A stretch of DNA of 64,000 nucleotides from Imbricaverruca yamaguchii (taxonomy: Eukaryota; Arthropoda; Thecostraca; Neoverrucidae), in NCBI GenBank assembly GCA_034440575.1, contig JAOTOL010001615.1, positions 2,202,001 through 2,266,000 of the forward strand. The letters are read 5' to 3'. A program made the position numbers and the translations under genes. A model generated the notes under the pieces. The model did not search any database and had not been told where the DNA came from. It was given only the letters and a program-made list of their open reading frames with translations. Positions within the stretch are counted from its first letter, which is position 1. Every line of letters begins with the position of its first letter. Positions 1 through 12,200 of this stretch are shown here, in pieces.

Positions 1-84
1 AAAGTGGTGAAAGTCGGCACTTACGGCATTCTGGAGTCGGGGAAGTGAGTACTTACGGCCTTCAGGAGTAGTGAAAGTGAGTAC

Positions 85-243
85 TTGGCTAGGTGGGCCC
101 TCGTAGGCGCGATTGAAGGCAAGCATCTGCACTTTGTTACGGGCGTGCGGCTTGAACTTGGTGACGAGGCCCTTTGTGACGCCCGGCAGAAACGTCATCT
201 GACGCATCCTATCACGGCCTTCCTGCTCCGTCCACGTCTGGAC
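85..243 (-). CDS. Nrg: Neuroglian coding exon 15: FnIII-3, second half (last exon in window)
   Basis: 159 nt (53 codons) encoding VQTWTEQEGRDRMRQ and VTKFKPHARNKVQMLAFN, ending YEGPPSQ before a GTACTC donor. It continues exon 14 in phase 0. The gene runs on to the left of base 1. Confidence 0.88.
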
Positions 244-3200
244 CTGCGGCAACGTCAAGTCACGTCACGTCCGGATCCGAGGCACACTCATGAAGCATCA
301 GCACCCAGGATCATCAGGCGCCACGCATAATCTGGACCTGAGTACGCGGCACGTCACGCAACGCATGAGTCTGTGCGTTACGTGACGTGACATGATGTCA
401 CCTGAGTCTGTGGTCACAGCACCTCACGTGCGTCTAATCACTAGCTGTCTACGTGCACAGACTGGCAACGTGCGCACAGCCCCGACACACAGTCGGACCC
501 TTTGGCGCATATGATGGGACACGCTGTTCCGTGTTGAAGTAGTGTAGCCTGGTCGTGTCTCCACCCTTGTGTGACCAGTCGGTCACCCTATCACACGCTG
601 GGAAGACAAATTGACAGCACCAACGGAGACAGCTGTCGCGACCGGGACTCTCCCCACCGCCGTGGACTGATCAAGACAGCTGGTGAGACACTGTGCTGTA
701 CAGTCCCAGCACACGACTAGGAGAGCGACTGCGCCCCGTCCGCCGCGGACTGATCAAGACAGCTGGTGAGACACTGTGCTGTACAGTCCCAGCACACGAC
801 TAGGAGAGCGACTGCGCCCCGTCCGCCGCGGACTGACCAAGACAGCTGGTGAGACACTGTGCTGTACAGTCCCAGCACACGACTAGGAGAGCGACTGCGC
901 CCCGTCCGCCGCGGACTGATCAAGACAGCTGGTGAGACACTGTGCTGAGCCCACACGACTAGGGGGCCCCCGTCCGCCGCGGACTGATCAAGACAGCTGG
1001 TGAGACACTGTGCTGTACAGTCCCAGCACACGACTAGGAGAGCGACTGCGCCCCGTCCGCCGCGGACTGACCAAGACAGCTGGTGAGACACTGTGCTGTA
1101 CAGTCCCAGCACACGACTAGGAGAGCGACTGCGCCCCGTCCGCCGCGGACTGATCAAGACAGCTGGTGAGACACTGTGCTGTACAGTCCCAGCACACGAC
1201 TAGGAGAGCGACTGTGCCCCGTCCGCCGCGGACTGATCAAGACAGCTGGTGAGACACTGTGCTGTACAGTCCCAGCACACGACTAGGAGAGCGACTGTGC
1301 CCCGTCCGCCGCGGACTGACCAAGACAGCTGGTCAGACACTGTGCTGTACAGTCCCAGCACACGACTAGGAGAGCGAATGCGCCCCGTATTGGGACGACC
1401 ATGGATACGTAACAGGGCTGGAAATACCATTGGTTGAAGCTTACGGGAACGGGAAATGAAGCACTCCACTACAAATACATTCATTTTATTCACAAATCAC
1501 GACTTAGGGCCCGTAATGCACCCAGTGGTATTAAGTAGCCGGGACCTCACCATGATTACGCATTACGTTTCCATAACAAAAATGCATGCTAAGCCCTATA
1601 ATGCTCTGCTGCTTCTGACATTTTACATACCGACCACACGGCTCAGGCCCAGCAGTGCGACCCCGATCAGGTGGGCTACCTATCTCCCAGTGTGTGCCTT
1701 CCCAGACATCCTCAGAAGGCCATCTCGAGAAGCGTGGCCTCACAACTCGCGTCGCCTTCCAGTCGTGTTCGATCGCAAGAACAGCGACTTAGAGTTTTCA
1801 GCAAACAACATCTGTAAAATTGGACAGCTCGAAGGCGGTTGGAAGGCGGCTAGGATGGAAGGATGTGGAAGTAGTGATGTGCTATGACCATATAAAATTG
1901 GAAGGCCGCTAGGACGGATTGAACTCTGCGACTGAAAGATGAAGATGGGAGATAGGTTGGGATTGGTGAAAAAGTGGCGAGCTGAATCAATCAAGCATGG
2001 AAAATACAATGAACTTACGAAGTTCTTTTTTCATGTTCCGCGTAAAGTGGATAATCACCGACCAGCAACAAAAACCATGCTTGCTCGCAATGTGCTCGCA
2101 ACTGTCTTCTACGATGTAGCTTAATACATGCCGCAAAAAATGATGATCTGGTAGGTCTTCATTTCCCACCTGATACTTCCGTTACAAGAACCGGGGATTT
2201 GATTCAGGTCACAAAACATTCATGGTCAGCGTTCACGAGTTTTGGCCAGATAAACCGGTTAAAACCAGTTGTAGCCCCTGGCGTGGCCAACGCCAGTATT
2301 TCCCAGTTCCCCTTTGTCATCGTCCTTCCGCTCTCCGTTTTTGCGCGCAGTCTGCGAACATTTCTGAGTTCTCGAAATATCAGAACTTGGATTCTTTCAC
2401 TTGCATCACCCACTTGTCAGAACCGGAGCTCTTCCAGCGTAGATACTGTCCCCATGGCCTCACCCGAGCAGCAGTCGACAAAAAAGCCGGCTTTTGAAGT
2501 TTTCGTCCCCAAAGTAAATTCACTGAATAAATCCACTCCTTTCATTATCAGATGAAGAGGATGTGACCGACAAACATGACTAGTCAAGTCATTATCCAAC
2601 AGTAATAAATGTGATATAGGAGAGAGGGAGAGAGAGCTGCATGGCATGTCCGGATAAGCCTCATCGTTGCCTCTAGCTGATATTGAAATCCACATCTGGT
2701 GTTCTTGTGTGGGCACATTGGGTCCCTGACAAAACAGTATGGCAAGATCTTTGCGTTATTGAGCTATTTGGGCGACAGGACACATCGGCGTCATTGGCCA
2801 CATAGCGCCCATATAACATCATTAAGGATAGTCCACATTTGTTATTCCAGGTGATCACGTGAGCTGCAGGAACATCCCAAGAGATGCAGGAGCATAATGC
2901 CAGCCTGCCAGCGTGCGCAACAGAAGCTGAAGTCTGGACCATTCTGAATAACATTAATAGCATGACATATGTTCCGTTAGTTAGTTATTATAGTTTTTTG
3001 GCGCCTCAACTGCATCAACTGCGGCATCTGACCCGTATGACGTTGCAGGTGGCCTGCGATTGATTGGTGCAGGTGGTGAGTGTACGATCAATCCTTATGG
3101 GTGCACATATTTGGCTTGTGGATACAGGATAAACAGCCCATTCCCCGCTCCCTGCTCAAACACTATTTTTAAATAACTTTTTCTTGAAAATAAATCCAAA

Positions 3201-6200
3201 CGCTACTCTCGAAACACGAACAAGACACGGAAAGCTTCGTCTATTCTGGGCTACACATCAATAAATCCATGGGTGAGTCCCATGTACATGTATACCCACT
3301 CATTATTATATAGATACACTCTTGCAAGATATGACGCGTCACAATTTCGCTATGTCCGCCCTCACTTTCAGTTTGTACAGCACTTCTGCTAGATTTATGG
3401 TTGGAATCCGAAGTCTACGAGTCAGGCATTTAACTTCAACATCCGGGATAATCGAGTCCCATCCAGCTATTATTACTCTCACTCCTCGCCCCTTGTATCA
3501 TCAAAATATATATATATATATCACCCTGCAACTCACACTTAATGCCATCAACAACTCGCCCACCCATGGTCATATTTATACAGGAACATGCCTCCAGCCC
3601 GACCGGCAATACGCAGGCGCGATCCATCCGGCTAGCGCCTGCGTTGTTTCCCACGTCAAGAAATCAAGTAATCCCTCATCTAATGCAGGGAACCACCCTT
3701 CCCCAGATGGGTTGGACACTTGTTGGAGTTGATGAGATCAGGGCTGTGCAGACACAGTTCCGGCCAGAGCATCTCCAAACTAAGGGCAGTTAACAGTGGA
3801 TTTTTTCGTTAAAAAAAGGGGAATGGGACGTTCTGCATCGTCACACAGAGTAGTCATTTAAACATTTTGGAGGAGACTCAAGGACGATAATTCATAAATA
3901 TGAGAGGACATTGGCACTTGCAAACAGGCTTCTTTCCTTCAAAACCTGTTTTATTCCTGATAAATTCGAAACACAAATGGATCGCCATATAACCATCTTT
4001 TGTGCCATTTGATTTCATCACGAATAGCGCTTTAGAATGTCATAAACCTACAATTATGCCATAAACCAGAATGCCATAAACCTTTTGTGACACCCTGAAA
4101 CGAAACACTAACAATCTGGGAAAAAGTGAATACAACTGTATACAACTGATACTTCTACAAGTTTTATTCCAGTGATATTACTTTAACCATCTTACCCATG
4201 CTGTAATTCCAAAAGGCACATAACTGTAATATATTTCCGGAGGGGTGGAATGATATTTCACTTCATTTGCGTGACACGCTGAGTGTTTTATTGCAGTTCT
4301 ATCATACCATACACATCGTAACAACACCCACTCACATAATGTACAAAAAATTATGGTCCACAACACAAGGCACACACTGTGCAAAACATATAACCATTGT
4401 GGTCAGCCTGAACAAGTGACAAACAGCCAACAAGGCCCAACCATCTGCTACATATCTCACGCCGAAATGTACGTATCAAACTTTGAATGCCAAAGGTTGA
4501 TCAAACCCAAATCAAACTATGAAAGAAAATTATACATTCACTTAATGCATGCAAAAACAACTTTTATTCATTATACTTAGTCATAATATAATTTATGCAC
4601 ATACACATTTCAGCCTACCAGATATTACCCACACCCTGTTTCTTGAACTGAATAACTCTGAACAACTCCACTCCAAGACTAACGAGTGAAAATCCAACAT
4701 GGCGCCCGGGACTAACCAACGACCTAACCGTAATCCGCAGAGACGTCTGCACCGGACACCCACCTTGTATCCCATGAACTCGCCACGGATGCTCGTGTTG
4801 GCGACGGGAGACCACGAGAACAGCGCGCTCTTGCCATTGTACACCTTCTCCAGCCGGAAATTCTTCGGTGCTTCCGTGGGCACTGTCAACACGGCGGGCG
4901 TCATAGAGCGCTGCTGCGGGCGCTATTGGTACGGTAGAAGTTATAGTGAACTGCTGTGGGAGCTATTGGTACGGTAGATGGATTAGTGAACCGCTGTGGG
5001 CGCTATTGGTACGGTGAACGTCATAGCGGACCGCTGGGGCGCTGTTGGTACGATAGACGCTATAGTGGACCGCTGCGCGCGCTATTGGTACGCGGGCCGC
5101 TGCGTGCACTATTGGTATGGCGAACCAATAGTGCACACGGCGGCCCGCTGTGAGCGATTGATTGATTATTTAGGCTTAGGGGCGCATCAACTGTTACTGG
5201 TTATGTAGCGTCCGCCGCTGTGAGCGCTATTGATGTGGCGGAAGTTATAGTGGACCACTGTGGGCGCTGATGGTACGGTATAACTTATAGTGGCCCGCTG
5301 CGGGCGCTATCGTTACGGTAGACGTTATAGTGGGCCGCTACGCGCGCTGTTGGTACGGTGGATATCATAGTAGACCGCTGTGGGCGCTAATTGTACGGTG
5401 GAGTTTATATCTGACTGTTGCGGGCGCCATCGGTACGTTGGAGGTCATAGTGGGCCGGTATGGTGTCAGTAAGGTGATCAGAGCGGGCATCCACCAAACA
5501 GCGGCGCATAGAGGGCACAGTCGCCTCACAGACGACAGGAGGAACCCAGTGAACAGCCACCACATCGGGTGATATGGTTGGAGAGAAAGTACAGCTTTCA
5601 GTCGTCACACAAAATACACGAGTTACATAGGAGAACGACCACACAACCTTACACACCGCCCTCTCTTTCCAAAACCCGATCAGGCACAGGATTCGCGACA
5701 GCCATCAGACTCCACCCACCGTCCTCCCGCGATACCCGGCGACCATGTGACCCCTGGGAGACCGCACCACCCTGACCACACTCCACCCATCGTCCTCCCG
5801 TGATACCCGGCGACCACGTGACCCCTGGGAGACAGCACCACCCTGACCACACGCCACCCACCGTCCTCCCACGATACCCGGCGACCACGTGACCCCTGGG
5901 AGACCGCACCACCCTGACCACACTCCACCCACCGTCCTCCCGTGATACCCGGCGACCACGTAACCCACGTAACCCCTGGGAGACCGCACCACCCTGACCA
6001 CACGCCACCCACCGTCCTCCCGCGATACCTGGCGACCACGTGACCCCTGGGAGACCGCACCACCCTGACCACACGCCACCCACCGTCCTCCCGCGATACC
6101 TGGCGACCACGTGACCCCTGGGAGACCGCACCACCCTGACCACACTCCACCCACCGTCCTCCCGCGATACCCGGCGACCACGTGACCCCTGGGAGACCGC

Positions 6201-9200
6201 ACCACCCTAACCACACTCCACCCACCTTCCTCCCGCGATACCCGGCGACCACGTGACCCCTGGGAGACCGCACCACCCTGACCACACTTCACCCACCGTC
6301 CTCCCGCGATACCCGGCGACCACGTAACCCCTGGGAGACCGCACCACCCTGACTACACTCCACCCACCGTCCTCCCCGGAGTATCCGATGACCTCTGCCG
6401 GCGCCACGGCGCTCTCGCCGAGCTCATTCTGCGCCTCCACCCGGATGACGTATGGTGTGTAGGTGGGCTGATCCGGCACCACGTAGTGCTCGCGTCGCCA
6501 GTCGGTGACCACGTCCTGCTGCCAGTTGCCGTCAGAGTCGTTACGCCTCCAGTAGACGCGGTAGCGGAACTTGCGCGCGTTGTGGTCGATCTCTGACATC
6601 GGCTGCGGCCAGATCAGATCGGGTCAAGTTCGGCCATGCTAGGTCAGTTCAGGTCAAGCTAAGCGAGCTGTCACGCTGCCAGATTCTGGGTTGAAAATTG
6701 TGATACAATGTGGTTTTAAACAACAGCAGGCGATAGACATTCAGTTACAAAAAAAAACTGTCCATTATACATCCAGCCAAAACAACGGTTGCTTTGGTGT
6801 TTTAGTTATTAGCTTGTCAGGATACAAATAAAGTGGTTCGGTCAACGCTCGATCAGTTTAGTTTCAGGGCAACACTTCTAAGGGGATTAAATTTACTAGG
6901 GTAGCGCAGACACCACACGAAACTCCAGTCGGGTGGCTGTCGCGGCCGAGCTACACGCTGCGCCGGTCACCAGCGAGCCACTCACCGTCTGACGGATGGC
7001 CAGGTTACCCGGCTGGCTGGCGCACGGGTCACCAGCGAGCCACTCACCGTCCAGCGGATGGCCAGGTTACCCGGCTGGCTGGCGCGCGGGTCACCAGCGA
7101 GTCACTCACCGTCCAGCGGATGGCCAGGTTACCCGGCTGGCTGGCGCGCGGGTCACCAGCGAGCCACTCACCGTCCAGCGGATGACCAGGTTACCCGGCT
7201 GGCTGGCGCACGGGTCACCAGCGAGCCACTCACCGTCCAGCGGATGGCCAGGTTACCCGGCTGGCTGGCGCACGGGTCACCAGCGAGCCACTCACCGTCC
7301 AGCGGGGGTCCGGTGGTGGGGGGATACCAGCAGCCATCACCGTGGGGGGGGCTGGCTGGCGCACGGGTCACCAGCGAGCCACTAGTCCAGCGGATGACCA
7401 GGTTACCCGGCTGGCTGGCGCACGGGTCACCAGCGAGCCACTCACCGTCCAGCGGATGACCAGGTTATCCGGCTAGCTGGCGCACGGGTCACCAGCGAGC
7501 CACTCACCGTCTGACGGATGGCCAGGTTACCCGGCTGGCTGGCGCACGGGTCACCAGCGAGTCACTCACCGTCCAGCGGATGGCCAGGTTACCCGGCTGG
7601 CTGGCGCGCGGGTCACCAGCGAGTCACTCACCGTCCAGCGGATGACCAGGTTATCCGGCTGGGTGCCGCGGCCCTCCACGTTCTCGGGGTTCTTCTCGGG
7701 CAGCGCCTTCGGCGTGGTGCACACCTCCGAGTGGCCCGACGGCAGCGACGGGCCCACGCGGTTCTGGGCGATCACGCGGAACGTGTAGTTGGCCCACGGA
7801 CTGAGGCTGACCGTGTAGCTGTTGCTGGATGACGGCGACTCGGCCGCGTCCACCCACGTGTCCGGCGTGAAGCTCGTGTTGTACTGGATGGTGAAGGCCA
7901 GGATGGGCGCCCGGTTGTCGCCGTTGGGCCGCCACTCCACGTCGGCACTGTGCTCCCTGCGGCCACGTCAAGCCAGTCGGATCACGTCAGGCTGGCCGGA
8001 TCGGGCAGGTGCTATCGGGCCGGGTTACAGTCATCGGCTCAGCTCGAGACGGATGGATCAGGTGAAGGTTATGTGATGAAGTCAGAGTTGTTGGACTATG
8101 TAAGGGTCATATGTCAAAGTCATAAGCTCATGTCTCAGGTCTAGTCCAGTTTTCCAAACCAAAATGGTTGACTCAAGCCACAGTAACTTGCTCGGGAAAA
8201 ATGATTTTTCCATCATGTCAAAGTCAGCAAGGCATGTCATCAGATAAAGTAAAGTCCACCAGATCAGGACAATACCATCGGTGGTGGAGCAAAAATTGAA
8301 TCAGATGAAATGAGCTAGATCAACAGGGCAGATCAATGCATCAGGTTAGTATTGAAATTCGACAGAACAGGTCGGCCGGGTTGGTTCCGTGTTGCAGTGT
8401 TAAATTTTTCAAGAAAATGGGTGGAAAATACCACCTAATGAAAGTTCAATCGACCTCTCTGTCTATGGCTTTTGTGACATCTTTGCTCTGACAGGCTGCT
8501 GATTATGAAGCCAACATGAATTCAACTGAAGACATCCTGATCCCCTTCAACAATTCAAATATGACATAGTTGGGGTGCACCAATGACCTGTGATCAGGAA
8601 ATCTCCTGAAACCGTATCACAGAGCCTCTTCTGTTTCAGATAGTCTGCCCAGTATCCTGAAACCCGGTATCATCCAGCACTCCTGAAGTCCTTATTCAAC
8701 AAGTAATGAAGCCCTACATTGAATAGAATATGCAGGCGTATCAAAGTTGCTCAGTGATTAATTATTCCACTTTCTGAATATACCACTTTCTGAACACTCA
8801 ATCGACATCCTTCTCCAAGAAGTATCAGCATCCTGCTCAGTGATATGAAGTATTTATGTCTCCTTTGTAACACTATCTCGTTTATAAATGGCATGTGCAT
8901 GCCCTCAATATGGAATGGTGTTACACGAACATTTTGTAATGCAATTTCGGGTAAAGGGATGACCTATGTGATATGGGATACAATACCAGTTCATCATATG
9001 GGCGCTGTATGACCGAAGCAGTCGATGCGTCCCTAAGCCCAAATAACCAACCAACCAGTTCATCATAGCTATTATTCTGCTTATCCCTAATGCATCTTTT
9101 CTTAAATTATGAATCTTAAAACAAATGATAAAGGTCCAGTCATAATCACCTACACCATGAACTCAAATTTTAGTCTGAAAGACATCAAAAACATTTTAAA

Positions 9201-12200
9201 TTACACTAATTACATGTCAAATTTCGACATCCTTCTATGCTCATTTCGACATCTCACACCTAATGAAAAACCAATATTTTAACACTGCCGTGTTGTCATC
9301 GACTACTCCCACCATGTACTTATACAGAGGCGATGTCAAAGCCCACTGACGTGATATTTCTAGTGTAACTCTGATCAGAATGCCTGTACTCAGCAGGCAG
9401 AACACGTCCGCTTGAACATTTTATTCATTGCGACTAGTACCGCAATCAGCAATGGACACCGTTCTTCTGAAGTATCGTTACCTGATGCGGCTATATCACA
9501 TTATTGCGTAGGTTACTTTTGTACTCATTCCCTTCCTAAGTGCATCACTTTCCTCTTTATTTTTACACCAGCAATTCACATTCCGACGGCACGACGAATC
9601 CGACTAGCCAGCCCTGATAGCAACCCTATCACTCGGCCAACTTCATCGCTTGAACTCCTTCCGTGATCCTCCGTCAGAAGCAGTATGCCGCCAAATGAGT
9701 CTGCTTGCACTCCCCTCCCCCTGCAGGAGGGGGGGGGGCTCACCTGCAGTTGACGCTGACCAGAGTCGGCGCGTTCGGCACGTCCTCGACCTTGAGCGTA
9801 GCGTTGGCCTCGGCCTTGTCCAGGTCGGTGGACGCCACACAAGTGTACCTCTTGGAGTCGAGCTCGGTGGTCTTGGTGATGGTCAGCGAGTTGTCAGAAG
9901 TCTGAATAAACCTGACGCCAGACACACTGTCACCACAGGGTCACACCGTCCCAGAGATAGGCAGCACCTTATCATTGGCACTGCTGCACAGAGGTATCGT
10001 GGGAGCATTGCTACACCGAGGTGAGTACAATGCCACACCGGGGTGGAAACGGCGGGACTGTGACATCGAAATGCACATGTCTTACATCAGCAACATTGCC
10101 GCACGTGAGATGTCCCATATTAACAACACTGTTATACGTGAGATGTACCACATCAACAACATTGTCAAATGTGAGATGTCCCACACCAGCAACATGGCTT
10201 CATGTGAGATGTCCCATACCAGCAACACTGTTAAACGTGAGATATCCCACATCAGCAACATTGCTGCACGTGAGATGTCCAATACCAGCAACACTGTCAC
10301 ATGTGACATGTTCCACATCAGCAACACTGTCACACATGAGATGCCCCACATCAGCAACACTGTCACACGTGAGATGTCCCACACCAGCAACTTTGCTACA
10401 CGTGAGATGTCCCACACCAGCAACTTTGCTACACGTGAGATGTCCCATACCAGCAACTTTGCTACACGTGAGATGTACAACACCAGCAACTTTGCTACAC
10501 GTGAGATGTCCCATACCAGCAACTTTGCTACACGTGAGATGTCCCATACCAGCAACTTTCCTACACGTGAGATGTCCCACACCAGCAACTTTGCTACACG
10601 TAAGATGTCCCACACCAGCAACACTGGTACACGTGGTCCAACATCAGCATCAGAACCTAACCCCAATGACGGACCGGCGACCGACCTGGACTGATCAGTC
10701 TCGGCGTGGGTGCGGCGACCGACCTGGGCTCGATGTCGAAGTTGATGGGCACGCCCTCGGCCAGCCAGCCGATGCTGACCTCGAGGGTGGAGTCGACGGC
10801 GGCCGTGCAGCGGAACGTGGCTGAGTTGCCGGCCACCACCTGGTAGTCCTCTGGGCCCTGGGTGATCCGTGTCCGCTCTGGAGGACAGTGCGACATCGGA
10901 CCATGTCGTGCCACACCTGCACGGTCCTTCACGCCTGACCAGGTCGTGCCACGCCCGCACGGTCCTCTAAGTCGGACCATATCGTGCCACGCCTGCACGG
11001 TCCTCTAAGTCGGACCATATCGTGCCACGCCTGCACGGCCCTCCACGTCGGATCATGTCGTGCCACACCTGCACGGTCCTCCATGCTTGAGGCATGAAGT
11101 GATACTCACGGGGCCCTGGATGAACAGTGTCAGTGTAATAGGGATGGGCGAGGCCATTAGACAATGCGACGGTTGGCTACCTATGCCATCACCTACAATC
11201 GGGCGATGTTTGTTTCCAGTCTTGGTTTTTGGTGATTCCAGGAAGTAAATATAGTTGGGTCGCACGATGTCCATTGCCATTTTTGAACAGTTCAAGCAAA
11301 ATATAAAATCATGCCACGGTGCATTACAAGGATCAACCCGACCTTGGCCTACGGAATACGGTTAGAAGCACCAATGATACCAATGTGACTAGTATTGCTC
11401 ATAATATTCTTGCCAAGTTTCCTACCACTACCCAGTTCCGAAGTTGCCAAACTTGTCGACCACCACAGGAAGCTGCGCTATGTATTTCATGTGATATTGT
11501 TGTAGTAGAGCACTGGCGCTTTAAGGCACGCAGACTACTTGGGATTTTGCGCACATGACGTGATACCGAAACAAACAAGTGACGCACTTCTGCAATGGAC
11601 AAACGTGACCCAATGCGACGGCACAACCACAGGCGCACGGCACGCTCAGCCAACACCCGACCACATAGTAGCTTCGATCACAATTGCGCGCACGAGCACG
11701 AGCGTCGACACCACCAGAGAGAGAGAGAGCGAGGACGCACCTTTGACCACAAGGGTGCCGTTGGCCGAGTCCTGTCCCAGGGTGCTGGTGGCCAGGCAGA
11801 GGTAGGTGCCGGCATCGGTGAAGCCCACGTTCCTGTGTCGGAACGCGACGCCGGTCAGCGACACACGTGGCGCATCTGACGTCTGACGTCTGACGTCTGA
11901 CGGTCGACTGGGCACAACACGGCGCACCATGGGAACGTCCAGCGGAACAGAAGACCAAACCAGAACAAATACGTTCAGGTTAAAACATGGTTGGATAGTA
12001 TTTCGGCATCCGAATGTGTTGCGAGAAAAATCCTACTGTTGGTGTGATGGACCACATAAAAATTTACAGTACTACAGTAATTCGATCTTCAATAGTAGAT
12101 ACTGATTGATTGATTGATTGATTATTTGAGCTTAAGGGCGCGCCGACTACGAGGTCATTTAGCGCCCATCAATAGTAGATACTGAGAGCAGTTATATTGC

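Larger units (their letters stand above)
244..4763. other. Neuroglian intron 14
   Basis: 4.5 kb of intron. It contains the 83-bp minisatellite at 660-1385 and two LINE-tail-like fragments (2761-2817 and a weak one near 2978-3055). A short (TA)n tract lies at 3507-3520, and the rest is AT-rich sequence with no coding signal that I could see. Confidence 0.7.

Noticed and set aside
5649..6292. Gly/Val/Arg-rich ORFs of about 200 codons
   Set aside because: Three overlapping frames through the 71-bp donor-derived array; none continues the neuroglian frame past the exon 13 donor.
9890..9901. Alternative acceptor TTTATTCAG for neuroglian exon 11
   Set aside because: It breaks phase with exon 10, whereas the AG ten bases upstream joins in frame to give EPRFIQTSDN.
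10082..10960. Long ORFs on both strands (up to 292 codons)
   Set aside because: They arise from the 33-bp minisatellite, which keeps frames open, fused to neighbouring exon frames.
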